The translations under genes and the position numbers were made by a program. Below the pieces are notes generated by a model. That model made no database searches and was not told the origin of the DNA. It worked only from the letters and a program-made list of their open reading frames with translations. This document shows, in pieces, positions 1 to 12,010 of a DNA stretch of 64,000 nucleotides (positions are counted from its first letter, which is position 1; every line of letters starts with the position of its first letter). The DNA lies in NCBI GenBank assembly GCA_030267565.1, contig BRXU01000015.1:426001-490000 (forward strand). Reading direction: 5' to 3'. The DNA is from Pleodorina starrii. Lineage: Eukaryota > Chlorophyta > Chlorophyceae > Chlamydomonadales > Volvocaceae.

Positions 1-121
1 TCTCCGTTCCGTTCCATCACTGCGGCTTCCTATCTCTCACGCCTCTTCCCCCGCCCGGGGTTCATACTTCTGAACAGCATTCCACCCACCAGCCCGTCCC
101 CCCGCCCCGCCCCGCCAACAG

Positions 122-2149
122 GCCTCCAGTTCGCTCGCAAGCAGATCTCCAACATCCTGGGTCCGGAGCTCAGCGACGCCTCCTCGCTGCGGCTGCAGCC
201 CTCCAGCCGCCCCATCTCCACCCTCCTGGGTCCCGTAGACGGCTTCGTCCTCTCCCCAGTGGAAGACCCGGCCAGCGGGCCCGCGGCGGGGAGACAGCAA
301 CCCGGCGCCTCCACCTCCACCTCCACCTCCGACGGCGCACCCCCCGCCAGCGGCAGCACATCGCCTCTGATCCAGCTGAAGGGCGATCTCGACGCCTGCC
401 TACAGCAGCTGGTGGATCTGGCGGCTGAGATCTCCGTACGGCATCCCGCCGAGTGCGATCGTGCGGAGATCCGGCTGTACCTGGGCAAGCTGTACCTGAC
501 GGACGTGGTCTCGAGCTCGCGGGTGCTGAGTCCCGAGGCGCTGAGCGGCTGGACGTTTCAGCGGAACGCGAGGACCGTGTTTGAGACGTCGCTGCCGCAG
601 GAGACGATTCGCTCGCTGGACAGGTGCGGGCGGCTGGGTGCGGATGGGGGGGGGGTTGAAGGAGGATGCGCGTGGAGGAAAGGGAAGGGAAGGGGAGGGA
701 AGGGAAGGGGTTGGGAGGGGAGGGGAGGGAGGGCAAAGGTTATCAGGGCGAAGGGACGGAGGGTCCGCTGCCGCAAAGGCCCCGGCGGCCAGAGCCCGGG
801 GCCGGGAGGAGCGGCAGGCGGCTTGGTATGAGGCGGTCAGCGCCGCCCTCCGCCCTCCAGCCCTCCAGCTATCCAGCCCTCCAGCCAGTCGGCCCCCCCT
901 GCAGCCAACCTGTCACCGGGGGGGACCTGGCGCCCGGATGGCTGGCTGGCTGGTCTCGTCCGGGTCGCACACAGCCGCCAGCAGCCAGTGCCCGCCGCAG
1001 CAGCAACTCCCCTTCCCCTTCCCTTCCCCGCCCACCCACCCGCCCACCCACCCACCCGCCCACCCGCCTGTCCGCAGGTACCTGACCTCCAGGGGCCTGG
1101 CCCCCACCCAGCAGTCCAAGTCCGCCTCTCTCCACCTGGAGTCGTCCATCAACTGGATCCAGTACCACCCGACATTCAGTGTGGGGTCAGGCGGCGAGCT
1201 GCGCCTATCCAAGTTGGAGACGCTGGGCTGCAAACCCCTCACGGTCGCGCTGGTGGGGCCGCCCGGCCGCCCTGATGTACGGATGCGGTACGTGGCGTCC
1301 GTACAGCACGGCGAGGACGACCCGGTGGCGGCGGAGCTGCGGCGGCGGCAGGGCGAGTTTGCGCTGGTCAACAACGTGCAGGTATGTACGGCAGGGCGTG
1401 TGTATACGGTACGGCAGGGGATGGGCGGCGCGGGCAGGGGAACGGCAGCGGAGGCCGCCCACACCCCCCCCCCCCGGAGGAACCGATCTGAGGTCCGTTG
1501 GTGACTCTCTTGACGGTGCGTTGGTGGCTCCCCCGGGGTCGGTGCCCACCGCCGGCCTCCACCTCGGCCACCCTCCACCACCGGTGATATGGAGAAACAC
1601 CAAATCCAGCGAGGCATTGCGCACCCAACCTCGACCGCCCCCGCCACCACCTCCTTCCCTCCCCTCCCCCTCCCCCTCCGTCCTCCCCTCCCCTCCCCTC
1701 CCCTTGCTTGCTTGCAGGTGATTGTGCCCAACGATCTTCACGCCATGGACCTCACGCTCACCTCCGCACGAGTGAAGCTCAAGCGCGTCTACGCCAGCCC
1801 CACGCCCCTCCCTCCCCCCTCCCCGCCCTCCCCCTCTCCCTCTCCCTCCACCTCCTCCTCCTCCACGACCCGGCGGCCACGCACCTCCAAACGCGCCGCC
1901 GCCGCCTCCTCCTCGGACCCCGAGCTTCCGGCGGTTAGCCTCAAGGTGTCGGTTGCGGCGGTGGTTGACAACCTGGGCGGCAAGCGGTTGGAAGTTACCG
2001 TTGGTTGTCCCGAGCTGAACGCCACGCTGCTGGGTATGCATCGGGCCCGGCAGGAGGCCCCCGGGCAGCGGCATCTGTTGGCGGCGCAGCTGAGGTCGGT
2101 GTTGGCGCACATGGACGAGCTGCGGAGGAATGTGGAGTTTGAGCCGTGA
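122..2149 (+). CDS. 3' part of an unrecognised gene (three exons, 5' truncated)
   Basis: Three exons join in phase: 122-623, 1078-1381 and 1718-2149. Each intron has GT...AG ends and a pyrimidine-rich acceptor (for example CTTGCTTGCTTGCAG before 1718), and the last exon ends in TGA. The visible product is 411 residues. Bases 1-121 read as an intron ending in CAACAG, so earlier exons lie outside the window. I recognise no domain. The first exon holds a Ser/Thr/Gly-rich stretch (residues about 45-75) and then a soluble-looking segment (ECDRAEIRLYLGKLYLTD). The middle exon contains NWIQYHPTF. The last exon starts VIVPNDLHAMDL, passes through a Pro/Ser linker and ends in a charged helix. No membrane segment or signal is visible. 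Coding status is supported by phase-consistent splicing and by the contrast between ordinary exon composition and low-complexity introns. Function is unknown. Confidence 0.7.
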
Positions 2150-4893
2150 GGGGGCAATTAGAACGGCCGTGAGGGGGCAGGCGGAGGCGGAGGTGGGGGT
2201 GGAGGTGGGGGTGGAGGTGGGGAATGGCGAAAGGGGAGGGAGGAAAGAATGCGGGCTGCTTGCATGTAGGGCGTCGTTTGGTGGGTGGGTGGGTGGGTGG
2301 GTCTGCAGTGGGGGCATCGTTTGCTTGTCATGCCGCAATGCATGGGGCTGGGGGGCCTGGGGGGCTGGGCCTCCGCTAGAAGGGGGCGGAGGGGGGCGGC
2401 AGGGGGGGAGGTGGGGGCGGCGAGGACGAGGGGGGCGGCTGGGGGAGGGGGAGCGTTGGAGAGACGGTTGGGTAGGGGCCCTGGAGGGACGGGAGTAAAA
2501 TGGCGTCGACGGACTGCGCGGGATCGTCGCCAACGCCGCCGTCGGTCTGCGGGAGAGGGGAAGGGGTGGGGATGGCTTTCCTCGGAAGGCTGTCCCGCTC
2601 CGGCCCGGCCTGACCGTGGCGCGAACGGAAAAGCGGCGAGCGTGGGGCAGTTGCGGTGGCGCCGCCTGTTGACTGCGGGTGTTGTCTTGCCTTAGGGTGC
2701 CCAGTGGTGGCCGATGGTTGATGACTCGACTCGATATAAGGGCTTCGTTTCACTTCATAGTCCGAGTGGGCGAGTGGGCTGGCGGACGCTTGGGGAGGCA
2801 GGGGCGAGGGCGGGGACGGGCCCCGCAGCGCCCCGGCGGGTGAGAAACCAGTTTGCATGACGTATGACACCATTTCGACGATGCACCGTTACGGAAGCAT
2901 GTTGCAATCACATCGTGGGGGGATCGTGGGGGATGCGACGTAGTCCTTGTAGAAGCCGCTTGCGGCAGCTGGAGTGCAGTGGCAGTGGCAAGAGGCGGCA
3001 CGGCGGCGGCGGGTCCTTGGAGCTTGGACCCTTCCTATCCGGCGTGGAGGCGGAGGGGTCCCGGCGAGGCCTTGCCGCCAAGGCCAGCAAGGCGAGGCGA
3101 GCGGTGGGGCGATTCCAAGCTGCCGAAGGGTCTCCGGCCACAGCGGCTGCTGTCCAGGGAGGGAAGGAGGGAGGATGGGATGAATGGATGGATGGCAGGG
3201 TTGGGAGCGCGCCGCAGCTTGCTGTCCGGAACGAGGCGCCGGCCCGTGGGGGCGGTGACTCGGGTCGCCCGATTGGGGCGGCGGCGCAACCATGCAAGGT
3301 CTTGCGTGTCTGGAGGGCTGGGACACTTGTAGCGGTGGCCGGGTTACAACCGCAAGAACCGTACGACATCGCCCCGCCTTAAGATGAGACCGGGACGCAG
3401 GAAACACAGTTTGCGCTCCCAGCTGCGCTCTGTGCGGAAATCGCCACGTTGCCTCGCTCCAACCACGACGTGTGCATTCGCCCCCGTCGCCTAGCTACTC
3501 GACTAGTACGGCAACACGAGAACCAGTGCTCGCGCGGAAAGCTCCTGGCCAGGATTTGAACTCCAAATGCTTAATACCAGCAACAACAACAACAACGACA
3601 ACAACAACAATAATTCATATAATAACATTCAAACGCGGGTGCAGTAATTCAAGACTGCTGAGGAGCGAGCGCGCAGTACTCGCCTAACCCGCCTACCCCT
3701 ACTGAATCGTCGCAATCACGGACACTCTTCAGCTACAGGAAACCTGACTGTAAAGTATCATTGCTGTACAGGGCAGGACAGTACTGCCGCAATCGGCCAA
3801 TGATCTGCGCCGCAATATCGGACAAGAGTACGACATTTCCAGTTGTTGGTGCCATCTTCCATTTCCATCTTGTTCCATTTTACGCAACGGCATCCGTGAG
3901 GGGGTTCCCGCTCCCCTTCCCTGTCCTGTCCTGTCCTGTCCTGCCTTTCCGCATCCATTACGCGGGCTGTGCGTCTCGCCTCCTAACTGTTGCTCGCCCC
4001 TTCACATAAATGCACAACTGCAACCAACCGACTCCGACCCCCAACATCCTCTGGAGGTCTTCCGTCGCTCATAAAACAAATGACGGGGTAGCAGGCACTG
4101 CACGGCCCCTGAAAGGCTGGAACCACGAGAGGTATGCCCCGCCCCGCCCCGGCCCCCCCACCCCCGCATGCACCGCCCCGCCTCGCCGCCTCACCGCCCC
4201 CATCATATACCCTACCCACGACGACGCGGGTGGGTGGGTGGCTGGGTGGCAGTGTCCGACACGTGCGGGCGGGACGCCGGCGCCTGCCTGACCATCGCCC
4301 TTCGCCCGCCCAGGCCTAGTTTCCCTCCTCTTCCACCTCCCCATTCCACCTTCATCCCCTCCACCTGCCAGCAGTAGTCCCCAACGACGCAATGCACAAC
4401 GAACCAATCGCAACGCCCAAACAACCTTCCCCCGGCGCCTCACATCGGAACCAACCCAAGCCTCACAATCTGATCACATCAGCCCAAATCAGCCATCTGC
4501 CGCAACATCTGCACTCAACACGCAGCAGCCTGCCTCCCTCCCTCTCCTAAAGATGCCACGCCTTTCCGTCGGGTCAGTCAAAAGCCGTACGGGGCGGCTG
4601 TGCCAGCCCCACACGAGCTGCATCCTGAAGTGCTGCCACGCGCCTCCAGCAGCCGTACCCATGGGTCACTCTGACGCGTCGCATCAACGACCCGCGACTA
4701 TTTCGGGCCGCCGCCCCCCCCCGAATTGTCGTTCATTCATGCATGCTTCAGCCACAAAGGGGATTCCGCCGCCATCAAACCCCGTGGCATGTTCCCGCGA
4801 GCCCTCGCACTGCGCATATGCGGTATCCCACAGCCGCTCTGGCTGCGCCCTCCCCTCCCTCCCCTCTCCCCACCTCTCACCAGCACCGCCGCC
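2150..4893. other. Convergent intergenic region, no gene seen
   Basis: This lies between the 3' ends of two convergent genes. It begins with a G-rich tract (about 2180-2470), probably 3' UTR or spacer. It contains a CAA-type microsatellite at about 3580-3610 and CCTGT pentamers at about 3922-3945. Open frames here are compositional and have no recognisable protein features. Confidence 0.5.
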
Positions 4894-7800
4894 CTAGCGC
4901 CTCTCCGCGGCAGCGCCCCCACCTCCACCACCGCCACCGCCAGATGCGCTGGCAACCAGGCTTGCCGCCGGCGACTCCCATGCCTCCGTCAGCGCCTCTT
5001 CGTCCACCGTCACCGCGTGGAAGCGATCAAAGTCCATCAGATTGCCCCCCTCCTGCTGCTGCTGCTGCTGGCCCTCGTCTTCGCCTTCGCTCTCGCCAGA
5101 AGCCCCACCCCCCGAGTGGCCGCGAAGTGCATGGCCTTGTCTCCGCTGGGCCTTCCTGTCTGCAGCAGCCGCCGCCTCGCGCTCCTGCCGCTGCTGCACC
5201 CGCTGCAGCAGCGCCCGGCGAAGCCTGCCCACCCGGCGACCCTCCTCCCCACCCGGCCCCTCCTGCTGCTGTTGTTGCTGCTGCTGTTGTTGTTGTTGTT
5301 GTTGCTGCCCGCCGCCGCCCGTGTCGTTGGTTGGCGATGTGGCTCTGGACAGCGCCCGGAGGTCATCCGCCTGGCGGGGCACACGGGGGGGAGGGGGGGT
5401 GCGTGTTAAGGTGTTATGCAATGCGCGTGCCTCAGCCCCCCCACCCCGGTGCCGCCTCATCGCCTCAGCCCCCCCCCCCCGCGCGCCGCCGCCGCCGCCG
5501 CCGACGGCACAGCCGACCCACCGACCCACGCGACCCGCTGATCCCTGTAGCACAACCCGTAGCCCAGCCAGCCGGCCTGCCTGGCCCCACCCGCCCGAAC
5601 TCCCCGGCTTGCGTGCCGGACCCACCTGCACCCACCTGCACGAACTCGGTGCGGTTGGCGGGCGGCACTGCGCCCGCCGCCCCCGCCGTAGCCACCGCCG
5701 CAAAGTCCCCCTGCAGGCTCCACTTGGTCTTGAACAGCTGCGGAGAGGGGGGAGGGGAGGGAAGGGGGGGGAGGCGCGAGGTGGTAGGGGGTGTGGGAGC
5801 GGGAGGTGGGAAATGTGGGTTGAGTTTGTTTGGGGAGGGGCAGCCAAAAGCGTAAAAAGCGGCTCAATGTATGCGCCCAACGCCGCCCAACGCCACCCAG
5901 CCCTACCCCAACCCCAACCCCGCTGCCAGTCCAGTCCAGGTGTCCGCTGACCTGCGCCACTGCGGGTGTGGCCAGCCAGGCGCATGCGTCCTCAAGTCTC
6001 AGCGCCTCCACATCGTCGTACACCCACTGCACCCACTCCGAGGTGTAGGTGCACAGACCGCTGAGAGGGGGCGGGGGAGGGGGGCCGAGAGGGGGGGGGC
6101 GGGAGAGTAAGGGGTTGAAGAGTACGAAATACCCAGAAACAAGAGGCAAGCTCACAATCTTGGAAGGGGGTGTGACCAAGACAGCCGGGGAAGTGTAACC
6201 GAGCAAACAGACCTGTCCACACCGCGCTTCTGCCTGCCTGCCTGCCTGCCTGCCTGGCCGCATGTCGTCAGTTCCCCCTAGCCAGTTTGGACTGTCCTTC
6301 TTTGTGTCCCCTCCCCTTCCCTCCTTCCCTCCCTTCCCGCCCCTCAGAGCCTCGACTTCTGCCCCACTGCCTGCCCCACCGCCAGCCAGCCTGCCTGCCT
6401 GTCTGGACCGTCTCGGTCCGTCTCCGACCTACTCATCCACTGATCTACTCGACATCAGCTTCACGCGCTGTGCCCCCTTCCCCCCTCCCCCCTTCTCCCT
6501 CGCTGCCTCCCCACCTGCCTCTCGCTGTCCCCCCGCCCCCCGCCCGCTCGCCAACCCGACTCACTTCAGGAAGGCCTGCTCGCAGACGTTGAAGAAGTCG
6601 CACTTGCCCGCGGTGAGGAAGGCCAACAGCTCGTGGGGCTTGGGGCCGTGGAAGTGCAGGATGAAGGCGGCGGGGTCGTGGGCGTTGTAGGGCTTGGTAT
6701 TGAAGGACTGGGACAGCATCTGGTTTCGGAGGTCGGACTCGTAGTACTGCGCAGCGGAGAGGGGGTGCGGGGGCGGGGCGGGGCGGGGTGCGGTGGGAGC
6801 CACAAATCCCGCTACGTGACGTTGATGCCACACGGCGCGCACGCACGCACACACGGGCATCATCCGTGCCGAGTGCGACAACCGTACCGTGTACGACACG
6901 ACGCCGTACCCATACCCATACCCACACCCACCTTGTTCATGATGCCCTGGTCGGCCGGCCCGTAGTTTGTGTAGTACAGTCCGTTGTCGTTCTCAAGCAT
7001 CATGGATATGAAGGCGGGGTAGTTGAGGCGCATGGTGGGCAGATTGGCCAGGATCACGCCAGCGTTGTACGGAAACATGTCAATGAACTCGTACGACATC
7101 GATATCGACTTCGGCAGCGGCAGGCCTGCGCGCGGGGGGAGCGGCACGGGGGACGAGGGTGGGGGAAAAAGAGGAAAGCGCAGCGCTGGGACGGACGGAC
7201 AGAGGCGACGCACAAGCAAACCCACACAACGGAAGGCGGCTGGGCGTGGGGGCTGGGGCTGGGGCTGGGGGGTCGCCGCAACCGCCGCCATCTTCTCCCC
7301 TCTCCCACCCGCGCGACCCTCCCCTTCCCCTCCGCCATCCTGCCCTGCCCTGCCCTGCCCTCCGCTCTCACCAAAGTCGTCCAGCCGAATGGGCCGTCTG
7401 AAGTACACGTCCGCATCCGTGTACAGCACGTACGTGTACTGGTCCAGGATGGGCACCACGGGCAGATCCACCCGCTGGAAGGTGGACACGAGCATGTCGG
7501 GGGTCTTGAACAGGTGGGAGTGGTGCACGTTGTCCTGTGTGTGGAGGTATGTGTATGTGGAGGGGGCAGAGGGCGGGTGGGTGGGCAGAGGGTGGGTGGG
7601 TGGGTGGGAGGGGACGGAGAGTGCGGTTGTGTCACGGTGGGGGGTCTCCAGACTCAGACTCAGACTCGGGTGGAGAAGAGAAGAGAAGAGAAGAGCCAAG
7701 GGGCTATACAGCAGCTGCAGCTGCTGGCCTTCCGTGCACTGCACTGCACACTCCACTGCACCGCAGGCAACCAGGGGGCAGCAGACGCGCCCCCTCCCCC

Positions 7801-8943
7801 TCCCCCTGCGGCAGCTGCTGCCCCCCCACCTTGGCCCGCGTCCTGGCCTTCCTCAGCAGCGCCTCCCTCCAGGCGGGTGCGTGGCGGATGAGGGTGACCC
7901 CCTGACCCGCCAGCCAGGAGGCGATGGGGGAGGAGGTGTCACCCTGGAAGATGCAGTAGGGCTGCAGGGAGCGGGTAGACAGCGCGGAGCTGCGGGAGGG
8001 GAGGGGAGGGGGAGGGGAGGGTGTAGGGGAGGGGAGAGAGGAAGAGGGGGATGAGGGGAGGCGGGAGGTGGGAGGGTAAAAAGGAGATACCGCAGCGGAG
8101 GGGCGGGCGGCGTTCCATGTGCGGGCAGGACACACACGCGGGGAGACAGAGACTTACCCCTCTCCCTTCCCTCACCCTCCCTTCCGGTTACAGCTCCGAG
8201 ACCACCACCTGGTGCCCCCTCCCTCAGCCCCCAACCACCACCCCCACCCCCGTTCCTCACCCCCAGCGCCCCCCAACCCCCAGCCCCTGCCCCCTTCCCC
8301 AAACCCTAAGCCCTCAGGGCCCCCAGTCCCTGCCCGCTCCCCCCAATGACCACTCACCGCACCGCCCCTCGCAGCATGTACTCGTAGTCGGGGCTCCAGC
8401 TGTTGTAGGTGAACACCCAGGGCAGGCGGGTCAGACCCGGCAGCAGCGCAGCAAGCGGGATGTTGCCGCCGTTGTAGTAGGCGGCCCAGCGGCCCCCGTG
8501 CCGTCGCTCCAGCAGCCCCAGCGCAGCAAAGGTCGACACGCTGTTGCCGATGAAGCGATCCGACCGCATTCCCACAAAGTACTCGACTAGCGCAGCGAAC
8601 TCGCGACCGCGACCCCCCAGCGGGGGCCAGGCGCGGCCGGCGGCGGCGCCGCCGCCGGAGGCGGCGGCGGCGGCGGCCCCCGCCGCCGCATCGCCGAGCA
8701 GACCCCGCTGCCGCCGCTGCCGCTGCCGTGTACCCTGACCCTGGCCCTGGGTCTGCTGCTGCTGCGTCGCGGTCGCTGCCGTTTGGTCCTGTCCAGCACC
8801 GCCGCCGTCGCCGGTGCCGCCGTCCTCCTGCTCCTGTACCCCCTGCTGCTGCTGCTGTTGCTGCTCGTCCAGCTGTGGGCAGACGTCGGCGCTGGTGACG
8901 GTTCGGTAGCCCAACGCGGCCAACTGCGCAAAGGCCTGTGGGG

Positions 8944-8974
<31 letters not shown>

Positions 8975-11396
8975 TGTGTAGTGGGGGTGGTGGGGGTGGT
9001 AGGGGTGGGGGTGAAAAAGAGAAGATACCGCAGCGAAGGGACGAAGACAGGGGGGTGGAGGTGGAGGTGGGGGTGTTACGGGGGGCGGGGCGTCAAGATA
9101 CAACTGCGAGAGTCGTTGCGAAAGACCAGGCGGGGTGGGTTGGGGTGCAGAAAAGGATAATCGCCAATCCAGCCGCGCAACCACACGCTCCAAATACACA
9201 ACCCAGACATACAACCTCCCCCTCCCCCCCTCCAAAAAATGAAATACACAAAACAGCCCACCAGCCCACCTTGTCGCGGCGGTCCTTCTCCACGTCGTCC
9301 CAGTACGACCCGACGTACAGTATCGTACTGTTGGACAGGCCGAACAGCGCCAGGCGCGCCCCGATGTCGTCCGTGTAGCTGTAGCAGTTGTCTCGCACCA
9401 TACCGTCGTTGATCGACTCCCAGCGCCTGTGGGGGCGGTGATGGTGGAGGTAGCGGTGGTGGTGAAGGCGAGGGGCAGGAGGGGTAAGGGGGAGCGACAG
9501 GCGAACAGTCGATGAGGGGGTGAGAGAAAAGACAGGTCATTTGGGTCCCTGGCAAGAGTGACTGAGAGAGGAATCGAACGGGGGTTGGGCGGGATTCGAC
9601 GATGGGAAGTGGGCGCAGCAGCAGCAACAGCAGCAGGAGTGGTGGTGGTGGTGGCAAGGGGCGCAGAGTAGCGCTCCCACACCGGCGAAAAGGCAAACGA
9701 CGGCAACGCAACATCGATTCCATCTCGACCCAACACACACCCCTCCATCCCAACCCCTCCCACGTCCCACCCGACCTGCAGTGCTCCAGCCAGTCGTTCT
9801 CGATGCGCAGGTGGATGAAATTGAAGCCGGAGGAGCCAGAGGGCGAGGGGGAGAGGGAGGAGGAGGGGGAGGGCGAGCCGCCAGCCGAGGTGCGGGGGGC
9901 GGCGGCTCCCTTGCTGCCGCCCCCGGGCTCCAGGGAGCGGCCCCCACCCCCGCCCCCACCGCCCCCACCCCCACCGCCACCCCCACCGCGGCGGGCGATG
10001 TTGGCGACCACTCGATCGATGATTGCGGCCGCCTGAGAGGGAGGGGAGGGGAGGGGAAGGGAGGGGAGGGCAGGGGAAGGGAGGGGAAAGGAGGGGGGAT
10101 AGGGTTGGTTCACTTGTGGTGGTTGGTATCCGGTTCGTTAGAAGGGATGCCCCAGGGCCCCAGGAAGGGCAGGATTTCAGAGAGGCTGGGTCCTCGGTCG
10201 CCTACGTCCCCTCCGCTGATGCGGTATCTTCCTTCCACCACCACCAAACCCCCCACTCCACCCCGAGACCCTACGAATATCCGAAAACCCTAAGGAAACC
10301 CGAAAACCCGACTCCCCAGCCCAACCCGAGTACCCGACCCACATCTCACCTGGGGACTGGGCCTCAGCGCCCCCAGCACCTCCCACATCAACTCCCAATC
10401 ATCAGCAATCAGCTCCGCGGCCGACATCTTCCACAGCGGGCAGTCAATCGCGAGGTGACCCACTTGGCCAAAGTGCTCGGCCAGCGGCGCCGCCACGCTC
10501 CAGCCATATTCCGCCAGCTGCACAGCAGTGTACGACGCCGCCGGCGGCGCGTCGCCCTGGGCGAGGACGCGCAGGCCGGCGGCCGCCATGGTCCGTACAA
10601 AGTACGGCTCGTCGTACATGTCGGTGAAGGGAACCTGGTTGTCGTCGCTGGCGAGCACGGCGCCGTAGGAGCGCTGCAGGCCGTTGTCGATGAGGACCGG
10701 CAGTACGAGTGTACGGCCCAGTCGTACGGCGAGCAGCGCGCCGTACATGATGCTCAGGCGCTGGTTGGCGAAGCCGTTGCAGACCTGGAAGCGCAGCGTG
10801 CGGTTGACGGGCGCCAGCCGCCCCTCGGCATCGGCCTGCCGTACCGCCGCCGCCGCCGCAGCGGCGGGGTCCTGCTCCTCCTCTGCCACCTGGCGGCGGC
10901 CGCGGTCGTCGCCACCACCGCTACGCCCCGAGGCGCCCGATCCTAACGTGCTGCCGCTGCTAGTCTGATCACCGTTGTCCTTCCGCGGCCGACTGACGGC
11001 GCCGGAGGCGTGGGCGCCGTTGGCGCCATCGCCGGCGCCGATGCCGCTGGCTCCACCGCCTTCGTTTGCGGGCGCGGTTGCGGGCGCGGGACCCAGAGTG
11101 TCCGGAGTGGAGACGAAATGCCGCGGCGCTGCGGCGTGCAAGGGCAGCCGGACGGTGGAGCCGGCGAGGTAACCAACCAGAAGGAGCGCAATGTACAGGG
11201 CATACCGGCCGGGCCCGCTTGGGGTCACCGAGCGGAGGGCCGCCGAGGCGCGGCCACCAGGGCTGCGCTTTTGTATGCGCAGTGGCGAGTCCGGTCCAGT
11301 GAAGGCCACGGAGACCACGTGCGGAGATAAATCGTCATCATTGGAGCCAAGCGCACCCCCTGGCGGGGGCCGCTGGCTTGGAATTACTCGCCGCAC
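4894..11396 (-). CDS. Two-domain glycosyltransferase: O-fucosyltransferase-like domain fused to a GT-A (GT8-like) domain
   Basis: Eleven exons read in phase on the minus strand: 11396-10350, 10032-9776, 9426-9270, 8935-8358, 7989-7830, 7534-7372, 7125-6932, 6746-6565, 6060-5952, 5737-5636 and 5370-4894 (TAG), about 1141 residues. A membrane anchor (ALYIALLLVGYLAGS, residues about 65-80) predicts a type II Golgi/ER protein. The first catalytic region resembles the GDP-fucose O-fucosyltransferase family: CNGFANQR, then FNFIHLRIENDW, then MRSDRFIGNSVSTFAA. A second region (about 680-960) resembles GT-A/GT8 enzymes: DAD at 773-775 in LYTDADVYFRRP, NAGVILANL, and HFHGPKPHELL. The tail is rich in Gln. 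Poly-Gly (exon 2) and poly-Gln/Ala (exon 4) insertions interrupt the first domain. The initiator is unresolved: the first exon has no in-frame ATG, and a TAA lies at 11411-11409, so an upstream exon or non-AUG start is needed. Donor and acceptor sugars cannot be read from the sequence. Confidence 0.8.
8081..8107 (+). repeat. Dispersed intronic motif, copy 1
   Basis: Contains GAGATACCGCAGCGGAGG, inside an intron (7990-8357) of the glycosyltransferase gene. It matches copies at 9014, 10188, 45586, 46881, 47202 and 59435. Confidence 0.6.
8943..8970. repeat. GA microsatellite in intron
   Basis: About thirteen GA units in the intron 8936-9269 of the glycosyltransferase gene, next to its acceptor. 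Confidence 0.85.
9014..9046 (+). repeat. Dispersed intronic motif, copy 2
   Basis: Contains GATACCGCAGCGAAGGGACG, in the intron 8936-9269 of the glycosyltransferase gene. This is the clearest copy of the motif. Confidence 0.6.
10188..10232 (-). repeat. Dispersed intronic motif, copy 3 (inverted)
   Basis: Reverse orientation, in the intron 10033-10349. It shares the longer extension CTCGGTCGCCTACGTCCC with the copy at 45586. Confidence 0.6.
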
Positions 11397-11408
11397 TTGT
11401 GCAAGCCT

Positions 11409-12010
11409 TTATGATTTTGAGATCGCGAGTAGGGAGTCGCAGTTCCGACTGGCGCTGGACGCCGGAGCTGGGGCGATTTCAGTCGCGATGGCCTGGCTGT
11501 TGGAGTGCAAAGGCAACCGCGAGCTGGCTGCAAGTCATCGATCGTAAAGGAGAGAGTCGTGGCCTGCTACAACCCTGACAGTGCTGGGCAGCTGTCCGTG
11601 CCCTGGCGTCTGACTTTCGGACAAACTTGTAAGACGAACAGCCGGCCGCTAACGGGTAATATAACGCCCAATGTGAAAAAATCGTACTGGGTGTCTGGAA
11701 CGACACCACTATCTACTTAAGATGCAGTTCACTGTTTCGGGGTGCCACCTTTCCGCTTCAACGTTTCCGTCGTCAGGACTCAGGAGAGACCCCTTGATTT
11801 ATTATGACAGGTTATTTATGCATGTGTCATTTATGTGTGTGATGCATAAAACCCCACTAAGGGGTTGTGTTGCCAAGAGCCCACGGAACTCAAAGTTTAC
11901 AATGACAGCGGTCCCCGCTGCCCCGAAACCAAGGTGATGAATTGAGAATTGTCGGGCCGAGATGTTGTTATCGTTATTCAAAGTATTGACGCATCTAGGG
12001 TGGCCTCATC
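11409..12010. promoter_or_regulatory. Divergent intergenic region (putative bidirectional promoter)
   Basis: About 600 bases separate the start region of the minus-strand glycosyltransferase from the plus-strand Deg5-like gene, so both promoters should lie here. It is less GC-rich than the coding DNA. The missing N-terminal exon of the glycosyltransferase may also lie here. I see no reliable TATA box or specific element. Confidence 0.4.

Noticed and set aside
1205..2533. 442-codon minus-strand frame over the first gene
   Set aside because: Crosses the plus-strand exons and introns and is mostly Pro/Gly/Arg from complementary low-complexity sequence.
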